DNA of 37,525 nucleotides from JBKHBT01 sp046542255 (GTDB lineage: Bacteria > UBP14 > UBA6098 > JBKHBT01). The DNA is taken from NCBI GenBank assembly GCA_046542255.1, contig JBKHBT010000026.1, positions 1 through 37,525 on the forward strand. Direction: 5' to 3'. Below the pieces are notes generated by a model. That model saw nothing but the letters and a program-made list of their open reading frames with translations, was not told where the DNA came from and ran no database searches. This document shows positions 16,586-25,600 of this stretch, piece by piece. The translations under genes and the position numbers were made by a program. Within the stretch, counting starts at the first letter, position 1. Every line of letters begins with the position of its first letter.

Positions 16586-18014
16586 TTTGCAATTTCTCCT
16601 ATCGAAAGCTTCAATTTTGCTTGAGCAATGACTAAATCAGTCAGTGCTTTTGAATAATTAGTTTCGGCTTGCATAAGCGCTGCTTGCGCATCGAGGACAT
16701 CCACGACAACTCCCTTTCCGAGATCATATTTTTCGCTTTCGATTCGCAGGCTTTCTTTAGCTTGTTCAACTGCGCTTTCGGTTACCTTTACTCTTTCTTT
16801 GGCTGCAACGATATCGAGCAATGCGGTCTCGACCTGGAATTTGATTTCAAGTTGCAGTTTTCGAAAGCGTTTTTTTGCAGCAAGGAGTTTTTGGGTTTCG
16901 ATACCAATCTTAGCTCTTGTTTCTCCTCTTTCAAATATTGGAATATCCAGCATAATTCCCGCTGTCCCAATATCTTCAAAATCGCTTGAGCCTTCGACAG
17001 TCTCCGAAAGCTCTAATGCTCGGCGTACACCATATGATTCCTGGATATACAATGTTGGCCATAGCTTTGCACGGACAGCATCTACACTTTTGGCTTGAGC
17101 TTCCAATTTTGATTGCGCAGCCAAATAATCTGGGCGGTTTTTTATAGCAATCTCAAAAGCTTCCGAGACATCCGAAATAGTTGTATCTAATGGCTTTAAT
17201 TCACCTACTGGGTCAAGTATATTATCGGAGTACTCTAAACCAAGAAGTTTGGCCAATAGATGATTCTGAATTTCGAGCATATTGCGTCTTGTAACCAATT
17301 GCTGCTTCAAATCCGAAAGTCGCACTTCTGTTCGCAGTTGATCGACTTTGGCAGCTTTCTGCATATCGATAAGATCTTTGATTCTTACAAGATGTTCTTC
17401 AATAGCTTTCTTAGAATATTCCAGAGATTCGATAACTTCTCTTTCCTGAAGGATGCCATAAAATACGCTACAAATATTGAAAATAAGCTCATCCTGGTTT
17501 TGTGCCAATCGATGTTCTGCTGCCTTTTCTAACAGCTTGGCAGCCTTGATTTCGCTGATGATTCTTCCGCCTGTAAATAGTGGCATCGAAAGAACAAGGT
17601 CTCCGGATAATATATACCGGCTATATTCGGCAGGTTCACCATCGCCACTGGACGGAATTACTCTCTTTTCGTCCAATGAATGTTCATATTTACTTTTTAG
17701 GTGAAGATTGGGCCATACTTGGCTTCTTGCTATGTGCTTTCTGTATCGCGATTCTTCTGCTTCATGAGCAATAGCCATAAGCTCGGGATTGTTTTTTAAT
17801 CCAATATCGATGGCTTCATCGATGGTCAACGACTTATTTTCATATTCAATCTTTTCATCTGCAGAACTGTCATTATAAGATGAGCTATGCATTTTTGATA
17901 GGTCTTTATATGGGTCTGTAGGTTGCACCAAAGCACAGCTTGAAGAAAACATGAAAAAATCGAGATTGCCACAATAATGGCAAGATTTTTTATAGTTTTG
18001 CTTATCATCGTCAT
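16582..18014 (-). CDS. TolC-like outer-membrane factor, frameshift in signal peptide
   Basis: The uninterrupted frame covers 16582-17952 (456 aa) and has two OEP repeats, with SLTIDEAIDIGLKNNPEL at the N-terminus and Ala/Lys/Glu-rich coiled-coil helices throughout. It would form the trimeric outer-membrane channel of the tripartite pump. As read, it would start at MFSSSCALVQP and lack a signal peptide. The missing export signal is present in another frame from the ATG at 18014: MTMISKTIKNLAIIVAISIF. Adding one T to the T6 run (A6 on plus, 17954-17959) would fuse the frames into a lipoprotein signal ending ...FSSSC. The ATG at 18014 overlaps the stop of the 40-codon ORF upstream. So this is either a real inactivating frameshift or a sequence error. 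Confidence 0.85.
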
Positions 18015-18133
18015 AAGAAAATCTTTCCGTGTAGGTGGACTTTTATAGCAGCTCTTTTTAACAATAGTGAAGAGAAAGCCAGAAATGGCGTAATGGCCAA
18101 TTCTTGCTTTTTCTTACAAAATGTCCAAACCAT
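18011..18133 (-). CDS. 40-aa small ORF between arsR and the outer-membrane factor
   Basis: The ORF starts at 18133 behind a very strong Shine-Dalgarno sequence (AGGAGG, 8 bp upstream) and ends at 18011. Its TGA overlaps the ATG of the outer-membrane factor in an ATGA junction. The product begins MVWTFCKKKQEL, has a short hydrophobic stretch (ITPFLAFSSLLL, about 14-25) and a basic tail (KRAAIKVHLHGKI). It could be a single-pass membrane peptide of the pump or a leader peptide that couples translation of the downstream gene. It does not resemble any protein I know. Support comes from the ribosome-binding site, the overlap and the operon position. Confidence 0.6.
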   Translation of the reverse strand: MVWTFCKKKQELAITPFLAFSSLLLKRAAIKVHLHGKIFL

Positions 18134-18178
18134 TTATATTACCTCCTATAATTTTCATCATAATGAATATTGAAATAA

Positions 18179-18499
18179 CTATTTAAGTAAAGCTGTTTGT
18201 TGTTTTATATTTGTCTCAATAACTGCTTCCACACAACTCATAAAATTAAGCATACAAGGGACCTTCAAACGGTAGTGAACTTGCTTTCCGCGTTTTTCAC
18301 TTTCCACTATTCCAGCTTCCTTCAGAACTCTTAAATGTTTTGAGATTGTTGAAAAATCAGCATCTATAGCTTTAGCAAATATGCATACACATTTTTCTCC
18401 ACTTGCCAATTGCTCTGTCATCCAGAGCCTTGTTGGATGTGCCAGCGCTTTTAGCACCTTGGCTTTGGCTTCGTAAATCAGTTTTTCTTTTTCATTCAT
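18179..18499 (-). CDS. arsR: ArsR/SmtB-family metalloregulator
   Basis: 106 aa winged-helix repressor, the first gene of the operon. The HTH region reads ALAHPTRLWMTEQLASGE (about 18-35) and ADFSTISKHLRVLKEAGIVESEKRGKQVHYRL (about 47-78). The alpha3 metal-binding motif CVC is present (C37, C39 in EKCVCIF), as in classical As(III)/Sb(III)-responsive ArsR. Additional cysteines C82 and C89 could add ligands. Binding of trivalent arsenic or a similar thiophilic ion should release it from DNA. It likely represses its own promoter through the dyad at 18538-18563. A Shine-Dalgarno sequence (AAAGGTG) lies 6 bp before the ATG. Confidence 0.92.
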   Translation of the reverse strand: MNEKEKLIYEAKAKVLKALAHPTRLWMTEQLASGEKCVCIFAKAIDADFSTISKHLRVLKEAGIVESEKRGKQVHYRLKVPCMLNFMSCVEAVIETNIKQQTALLK

Positions 18500-18528
18500 T
18501 GTTTACACCTTTCATTTTTACATTTGGC

Positions 18529-18563
18529 AAAGTAACCAAGTATTCTGACATTGTCAAATACTT
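18529..18563 (-). promoter_or_regulatory. arsR operon promoter with dyad operator
   Basis: On the minus strand TTGACA (18557 to 18552) and TACTTT (18534 to 18529) are spaced by 17 bp. A palindrome covers 18538-18563: outer arms AAGTATT and AATACTT, and inner arms TGACA and TGTCA around one base. The dyad surrounds the -35 hexamer and most of the spacer, as expected for an ArsR operator. Predicted start is near 18522. Confidence 0.75.
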
Positions 18564-19072
18564 TTTTTTTATGACTTTTTGAGAAAGTACTCTATCAACT
18601 TAGATCCAGCGTAATAATTAATAAATAAAAAGTGCCACACCTTTTAATACTTTGTTATATTTGAATTTAGCTAAAAATAAAGAATAATGAAGGGTTCACC
18701 AAAAGGATTAAAACAAAATACGAAATAGTCCACAAAAAGCTAAGCCTGATTTTTATCATTCATGAAGTTCACAAATGATAAAGCTCTTTATAGTCAAATA
18801 TTGCGCCGCATTCAAAGCTTTCTTAGCTAAAGAAAACTACTCGGAGGTCTTTAAATACCCTAAAAAACCGAAACTCGCATAAGAACTACATATTCAAAAA
18901 AAACTTCTTATCTCACTATTTAGAAAATATCCACAGAAATGAACAAAATAATTTAAAAATTGGGCTTTATGATTCGATTAGATAAAATTTGGATTAAAAC
19001 TGGATCTTGGGTCCTGGCTTAAATTAGAGCACTAGTGAAATATTTCATGAAAAACCAAATCTCAAAAAAACA
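18564..19072. other. non-coding stretch between the divergent arsR and MFS promoters
   Basis: About 510 bp of AT-rich sequence with many stops in all frames. I found no credible ORF, RNA gene or repeat here. The only signals are the arsR promoter at the left border and the MFS promoter at the right border. Confidence 0.6.
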
Positions 19073-19101
19073 TTGACTGTTTTATGCACCTGGAATATAT
19101 T
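19073..19101 (+). promoter_or_regulatory. putative promoter of the MFS gene
   Basis: TTGACT (19073-19078) and TATATT (19096-19101) are separated by 17 bp. The predicted start near 19108 gives a 5' UTR of about 135 nt. A perfect 12-nt palindrome (AGCAATATTGCT, 19190-19201) lies in that UTR, 41 bp before the start codon. Confidence 0.55.
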
Positions 19102-19242
19102 AAATTTTGTTAGCATTTGAAAGTCGAAAACACAGGCAAAAGGAATAGCAGTGATTTATTGTTCACTTATTATTACAAAAAAGGCATTTAGCAATATTGC
19201 TTTACCTATTATTATTACTACGACCTTAAAGGAGGACAACCA

Positions 19243-20535
19243 ATGGCGATATCGCAAAAAGACAGTCTAAATTCAGTTCATGACAATCATGACCAAGCCC
19301 ATACCAGGCGTTGGTTAATCCTGGTGGGAGGATTTCTGCTTTCGCTTATGGGCGGTATGAGTTATGCATGGGGCTCATTTGTTGTTCCTCTTAAACAGAA
19401 TTGGGGCTGGTCTGCTGCACAAGCCAATCTTCCTTTCACTATTATGATTATCGTATTTGCAGTAACAATGATTCCTGCGGGTTGGCTTCAAGATAGATTC
19501 GGCCCACGAAAGGTTGCCACCTGTGGCGCTTCATTGTTTTTCGTTGGTTATGCTCTTTGCAGTTTGCTTGGTCGAATACCGAATCCCGCCTGGCTTGTTT
19601 TCTCCTATGGTTTAATTGTTGGCATTGCGTGTGGCCTGACATATTCATGCCTTGCACCAACCGCTCGTAAATGGTATCCCGATCGCCCCGGATTTGCTGT
19701 ATCGACAGCGGTGATGGGTTTTGGGCTTGCGGCCGTAATATTTGCTCCACTAAAAAAATCTATGATCGATGCCTGGGGCGTCGATGGAACTTTTATGGTT
19801 TTTGCTATATTGGTTGCAGTGGTTGCAATGATCGGAGCCAGAATTATAAAAAATCCTCCCAATGAATACAAAGCACCCAAGATTAAAGCGCCTATTGGCA
19901 GTAAAATTGAAAACTCTATACCCGTTGTCAATGAGGTTCCACCGAAACGCTTCGTTAAAATGCCTGTCTTCTACATGCTCTGGGTTGCGCTTGCAATGGT
20001 AATTGGTGGCGGGCTAACTGCTATCGGCTTGCTAACAGCCTATGGAGAAATCGAGTTAAAACTAGCACCTGCTATTGCTGCGACAGCTATTTCCGCTTAT
20101 GCATTGGTCAATGGCCTCGGGCGGCCGGCTGCGGGTTATTTATCCGATCGTTTCGGGACATTGCGGGTGATGATTGTTGTTTATATTATTCAAGCGGTTG
20201 TATTTCTCGCATTACCCTGGATAGCTGTAAATCTAACAATTTTGATTTTATGCTCACTTCTATTAGGTATCGGATATGCAACAACTTTCGCACTTTTTCC
20301 AGTGCTGGTGGCAGCCGGTTTTGGCACAAAATATCTTGGCATGAATTACGGCCTTGTTTTCAGTGCTTTCGGCATGGGGGCACTCACAAGCCTACTCGGT
20401 TCTCGCCTGCTCGATACTACCAATTCATTCACTCCAGCTTTCTTGCTTGCAGGAGGAACCACTGTTATCGGACTAATTTTACTTCTAATTCTTCGATCGA
20501 AGATTTGGGGCAAAGAGGGCATTCAAATGCATTGA
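19243..20535 (+). CDS. OFA-type MFS transporter (oxalate/formate antiporter-like)
   Basis: 430 aa with 12 predicted transmembrane helices and a central cytoplasmic loop (about 203-240). The N-terminal block RRWLILVGGFLLSLMGGMSY, the following YAWGSFVVPLK, and the signature GWLQDRFGPRKV between helices 2 and 3 match the oxalate:formate antiporter group, whose members exchange small carboxylates. The repeat of the signature in the second half is GYLSDRFGTLRV. An excellent Shine-Dalgarno sequence (AAAGGAGG) precedes the ATG. It is transcribed away from the arsR operon, so it need not share its function. Substrate cannot be predicted. Confidence 0.85.
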   Translation: MAISQKDSLNSVHDNHDQAHTRRWLILVGGFLLSLMGGMSYAWGSFVVPLKQNWGWSAAQANLPFTIMIIVFAVTMIPAGWLQDRFGPRKVATCGASLFFVGYALCSLLGRIPNPAWLVFSYGLIVGIACGLTYSCLAPTARKWYPDRPGFAVSTAVMGFGLAAVIFAPLKKSMIDAWGVDGTFMVFAILVAVVAMIGARIIKNPPNEYKAPKIKAPIGSKIENSIPVVNEVPPKRFVKMPVFYMLWVALAMVIGGGLTAIGLLTAYGEIELKLAPAIAATAISAYALVNGLGRPAAGYLSDRFGTLRVMIVVYIIQAVVFLALPWIAVNLTILILCSLLLGIGYATTFALFPVLVAAGFGTKYLGMNYGLVFSAFGMGALTSLLGSRLLDTTNSFTPAFLLAGGTTVIGLILLLILRSKIWGKEGIQMH

Positions 20536-20762
20536 GTTCAAATTTTTGATTGTAAATTATAAACAAAACTTAACCAGTTACAGTTCAATAATAGAAAAAT
20601 CTTAAAAATAGCCATTAAACTGAAGCTATCACAAAGCACCAATCAAGCCTAACCCCCAAGTAAACATCAAGATAGAATATTTCTTTAATTAACTACCTTA
20701 CGTCTTAGGTGCTATCGATATACATCATAGTGCTATCTAAAATAAAGGTTCCGGCCTATCAC

Positions 20763-20790
20763 AAAAAGGCAATAAATAATAAATGCCTTT
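20763..20790 (-). terminator. rho-independent terminator
   Basis: AAAGGCA (20765-20771) and TGCCTTT (20784-20790) form a 7-bp stem with a 12-nt loop. On the minus strand the stem is followed by TTTTT. It lies 9 bp after the stop of the small exported protein gene and could also slow transcripts coming from the MFS gene. Confidence 0.65.
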
Positions 20791-20798
20791 AAGAGTCT

Positions 20799-21131
20799 CT
20801 ATTTGACTTCTATTTTGGCCTTTTCCTTGCCAAATTTATTACAATCGGCAATCACTTCAATCTCATCGCCAGATTTCGCATTGGTTATCTTATAGACAAC
20901 AGTCTGCTTTTCTTTGTCTTCCTGCTTATTTAGCTGCTGCTGGATAATCTCTTCGTCATTAAGTTCGACAGTGATCTTTTCCACGTAATGTCCATCGCCT
21001 TTTACCGGATGGTTGACTGTTATCTCAAGAATCTTGGTTTCGATATCGAATTTGGCTTCGATATCTTTTGGGGCATGAGCCGAAAGGGCCATAGCCATAA
21101 GGATTATTGTTACAATTACTAGTTTTCTCAG
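20799..21131 (-). CDS. small exported SoxZ/desulfoferrodoxin-like beta protein, CTG start
   Basis: 110 aa if started at CTG 21131, directly behind AGGAG with 5-bp spacing. This start gives a normal signal peptide: LRKLVIVTIILMAMALSAHA. Later ATG codons would delete most of the signal. Upstream in-frame codons overlap the preceding gene and have no ribosome-binding site. The mature part (APKDIEAKFDIETKILEITVNHP, shown here as residues about 21-43) is a beta-sandwich-like domain resembling SoxZ/superoxide-reductase-like folds: ITVNHPV, HYVEKITVELN and DEIEVIADCNKFGK. It follows the flavohaem reductase gene by 10 bp, so it may be its periplasmic partner. The family assignment is tentative. Confidence 0.6.
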   Translation of the reverse strand: MRKLVIVTIILMAMALSAHAPKDIEAKFDIETKILEITVNHPVKGDGHYVEKITVELNDEEIIQQQLNKQEDKEKQTVVYKITNAKSGDEIEVIADCNKFGKEKAKIEVK

Positions 21132-21141
21132 CTTTTCTCCT

Positions 21142-22473
21142 TTACTTGTGAATTGAAAATTTTTCGAAGTGTATCTTTTCTTTGGATATTCCACCAGACT
21201 TCAAATCCTGGATAACTGCTGCCATCATAGGCGGCGGCCCGCAAATATAAAAATCTGCTGAATCGATTATCTCGCCTGCATTAATTGTTATATTATCGAA
21301 ATCTACATGCCCTTTGCAACCATCCCATTCTTCCTGGCGGCTCAGGCAATGAACAATTTTGAAATTATCGGGCATTGTCTCTAATTCTTTGCGGAAAATT
21401 ATATCTTTTTCGCTTTTATTGGCATATAAAAGAACAATTTGCCTATCGTCTTTTGTCTCTCGCAGGTATCGAAGCATAGCCAGTATAGGCGTTATCCCTA
21501 CTCCACCAGCTATGAAAACAAAGTTCTCTGGATTATCATAGATAAAGCTAAATCTGCCATATGGCCCATCAACCAAAACAGTATCGCCTTCCTTAGCATT
21601 ATCGATTTTATTGGTGAAATTCCCGGATTTTTTTACTGTAGCGCAAATATTACCTGAATCATCCGATACACAAGGAATTGTAAACGGATGCTCTTCGCAT
21701 CTCTCAAGGCACAGCTTGATGAACATAAATTGCCCCGGTTTATGTTTGCCAATGTCTTTAGCTATTGGCTTGAGATATAGCGAGAATGTATCGTGTGTCT
21801 CCTGCTTAATCTCTTCTATAGTATATTTCTTTCTTGCAATAAATGGCCATAGCAAATTACGGTATAGATAAACACTAATCGGAATCATAAACATAATAAA
21901 CCACAAAACATTCTTGCCTTCGAAGATGCCATCATCGCGAGCAATAAGGCTATGGACAAATCCCAAAACAACCACAAAAATTGCTGATTTGTGCATCAAA
22001 CGCCATTTATTGTAATCGATACCGAACTTTGAAAAATAAAGAGCCACAAAAATTACAATTATGAGCAATAAGAGAGTAATTTTGCCGATATTTATAAGCG
22101 CTCCCATTGAGAAAGAGTACAAAAGAGCAAATTCAGAATGAGAAATTGCAAGCAATACAGGATGTAAAATGAGCATTACCAGCGCAGCAATTCCCATTTT
22201 GCGATGGAAACTCATGACTTTATCGAGTCCGAAGCCTTTATCGGCAATGTGAAATCTCGAGCCCAGAATAACCTGCATGCTCAAGATACCAAGAGCAACC
22301 AGGCCGAGTGTTTGGCCTACTGTTTCTACAATCCCGCCTGAAAAATCGCCAAGAATAAAAAGTGCAATAAAAGCCGGCAACAAAGCAAGAACTATATAAA
22401 ACACTATCAACAAAAATCGCCCGAATGGCTTTTCAAAAAGCCCTAAATCGATACATAATATTTTATTTATCAT
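21142..22473 (-). CDS. ferric-reductase-like flavohaem oxidoreductase
   Basis: 443 aa from the ATG at 22473, which has AAAGGA 4 bp upstream; an earlier TTG at 22494 lacks such a site. The N-terminal half has six or so transmembrane helices with paired histidines for haem (SFHRKMG...ILHPVLL and LMHKSAIF...GFVHSLIA). The C-terminal half is an FAD/NAD(P)H module: HPFTI for FAD, GPYGRFSF, GGVGITPILAML for the nucleotide and YICGPPPMM at the end. It would move electrons from cytoplasmic NAD(P)H through haem to an acceptor outside the membrane. The small exported protein downstream could be that acceptor; this is inference from gene order. Confidence 0.85.
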   Translation of the reverse strand: MINKILCIDLGLFEKPFGRFLLIVFYIVLALLPAFIALFILGDFSGGIVETVGQTLGLVALGILSMQVILGSRFHIADKGFGLDKVMSFHRKMGIAALVMLILHPVLLAISHSEFALLYSFSMGALINIGKITLLLLIIVIFVALYFSKFGIDYNKWRLMHKSAIFVVVLGFVHSLIARDDGIFEGKNVLWFIMFMIPISVYLYRNLLWPFIARKKYTIEEIKQETHDTFSLYLKPIAKDIGKHKPGQFMFIKLCLERCEEHPFTIPCVSDDSGNICATVKKSGNFTNKIDNAKEGDTVLVDGPYGRFSFIYDNPENFVFIAGGVGITPILAMLRYLRETKDDRQIVLLYANKSEKDIIFRKELETMPDNFKIVHCLSRQEEWDGCKGHVDFDNITINAGEIIDSADFYICGPPPMMAAVIQDLKSGGISKEKIHFEKFSIHK

Positions 22474-22624
22474 ATCATCCTTTCTATCAATCAATATAAT
22501 AAAAAAATGCCTATTTGCAATAGTAGATTGTAATATGAATTTTCATTAAATCAAAAAATATTCATGGTTTTTTCAATTTTTAGATATATATTAGTACATG
22601 TATAGAAATTTAAGGAGATGAATT

Positions 22625-25600
22625 ATGATAAAAAAATCCATAATATTGCTAATAGCTGTTTTTATAGCTTTTTCACAAATTCCAGATGGCGCTCGTTATC
22701 TGATAATTTGCGCTGATGATTTCGAAGAAGATTTGCAGCCTTTGGCCGACTGGAAAACACAGAAGGGCTATTTATCATACATAGCAACACTATCCGAAAC
22801 TGGAACCAGTGGTGCTGATATAGAAAACTATATCAAAAATGCTTATGAGACCTGGGACCCAGCCCCCGAATTTGTTCTGCTGGTTGGTAATAACAACATC
22901 ATCCCAATGCGATTTGGCGGAAGAACAGAGTATGGGAGATTCGATAGCGATTGGGAATATGGCGAAATGACCGATGACCTTTTCAATGATATTCAAGTCG
23001 GGCGATTCCCTGCGCGGAATAATGAAAGACTCCGCCCGATGATAGAAAAGACGCTTCGTTACGATATAGATCCATTGTCTGATGACCTTGATGATCATTG
23101 GCTTTCCAAAGGTATTACCATCATAATGGAAGATGGCGATGATGACGATTCTCTCTACTGGGCCAATACAGACACTGCAGCTCTCGGAATGACAAGAAAT
23201 GGATACACTCATATAGACAGATTTTCCCTCTATCGAGGCGATGATGCCGAAGATGTCGAAGCTGCTGTAAATGATGGCCGTGCTTTGATTCTCTTCAGAG
23301 GCCAGTCAACCACTAATTGGTGGTCGCCATTTGATGTGGATCCATGGGAATTGGATAATGGTTTTATGACGCCTGTAGTTCTGAGCATAACCTGCCACAC
23401 AATTTCCGATGGCAGAAGCAGCCAGGCCGGTACATGGTGGCTGGAATCGGGTTATGATGATATAGATAGTGAGGTCAGTGGAGCTGTTGGCTTTGTCGGC
23501 ACTACTAATTCCATTTCAGGAGGTGCTCATTTAAGAGGAGAGATTGCTGAAGGTATAGTAAATTCATTCTATTCAGATACAACAAATGACCTTGGAAGAG
23601 CCGTTGAAGCAGGACGTTTGAACCAATATTTACTCTATGAAAATGAAGCCCAATACACAGGCCACCTGCTCCTGGGAGACCCGGAACTCGATATCAGGAC
23701 AAAACCACCTGCCATTATGTCAATCGACCATTACCCGGCATTGCCAGTAGGCGCAACAAATGCCGATATCGGTGTTAATGGAATTGATGGCCCCCTTGAA
23801 AATGCTCTGGTCTGTATTACAGATTTTGAAAATACTCATAGTTGGGGATATACTGATGCTTCTGGAAATATTTCTCTACCGATTAATGTAGAAGAAGCTG
23901 GAACTCTTACTGTTACAATAAGTTATAAAAACTATTATCCTTCAGTTTCGCAAATTGTTATTGTCAACAGCGGTACATATGTCATGCTTTCAGGCTATTC
24001 TATCGATGATGCTGCCGGTGGAAACGGTGATGGATATCTCAATCCCGGCGAAGAAGTCGAAGTCGCAATAACGCTTTTCAATAATGGCATCGATGATGCT
24101 ACCGATGTAAATGCTATCCTAAGAAGCAGTGATCCTTATGTCGAAATCATAGACAGTGTGGCTTCTTATGGCAGCATTGCAGCTCATACCGATTCAATAT
24201 CACAGATTTTTACGATAAGTGTCGATTCAGATTGCCCAAAAGGCCATTTTGCCGATTTATCGGTATTTAGCACAGATGGCAGCGGTGGCGAATTCACAGA
24301 AAATAATCCAGATATACTGGTCTATCAGCCAAATTTTGTGTTCCATAGCTATATCATCGATGATGCCAATCCACTTGGCAATGGCAATTCTCTTCTGGAA
24401 CCCGGCGAGACTGGAATGTATATGGTAGCTTTCCAAAATACCAGCCCTACTTCAATTAATAGTATTACGATGACTTTCAGGCCATTGGAAACCGGGCTGA
24501 TAGTCGAGGATTCGATTGTAAATTATTCCAGAATCCTTGGTGCGAGTGAATTTGAAACACCCGGCCGCGGCATACCCATCACTATGTACGAAGGCGCAAT
24601 TTTCGATGAAAGCGAAACTGTACTTGTGGAAGTAACCGGCGAAGGTGGGACATATACCTATCAAGATACTATCTTGTTTGATGTTATCACAGGAGGCCCG
24701 GGAAGAATCTTTACTGGCCCGGATGAATATGGATACTATTGCTATGATGATACCGATGGCCTTACAGGACGCGCTCATGAATATTCATGGTTCGAAATAT
24801 CAGGAATCGGTTCAGAAATCGATGGCGTAACTAATCGAGATGACGATATCGTGTCTTTTGATATACCTATCGAATTATCCTATTACGGAGAAACATATGA
24901 TAGAATTAGCGTATCAACCAATGGCTTTATAACTTTGGGAAATGAAACATGGAGCGGCGGCGGAAGAGACGGCCATGAAAGGCCGATTCCGACTGTGGGA
25001 CAGGCTTCTGCTATCATTGCTCCGCTTTGGTGTGACCTAAATCCTCGAGGTGGCGGAAATGTCTATGGACATTATGATGAAAGCAATAACCGCATCGTTA
25101 TGGAATTCGATGAAGTCGAACATTATGGCCTGGGAAGCGGAACAAGGCAGACATTCCAGGTGTTTATAACTGATCCTGATCATTATAGCACACCAACCGG
25201 AGACAGCGAGATTATTTTCCAATATGCCCGATATGATGAAGATGATGATGTTACTCATGCAGTTGGAATAGAATCACCGGACGAAAGAATGGGTATCCAA
25301 TACGAGTATCATGGCGAATATGCTGAAGGCGCACAACCTATCACAGAAGAACGCACAATCAAATTCACAACTAATCCGCCGATTACGCCAGATAATCGCT
25401 GGCTGGTTATATCAGAGGATAGCTTCGATGATACCGAACTCGGAAATGGCGATATGCAAGCAGATTATGGCGAAACTTTCGATATCATGATGACTGTTAA
25501 AAATAGCGGCACCTTAGATGCCGATGATGTTGAAGTTACACTTCGACATGGAAGTGATATTGTTTCTTTTATCGACTCGAGCGCAAGCTTTGGCGATATT

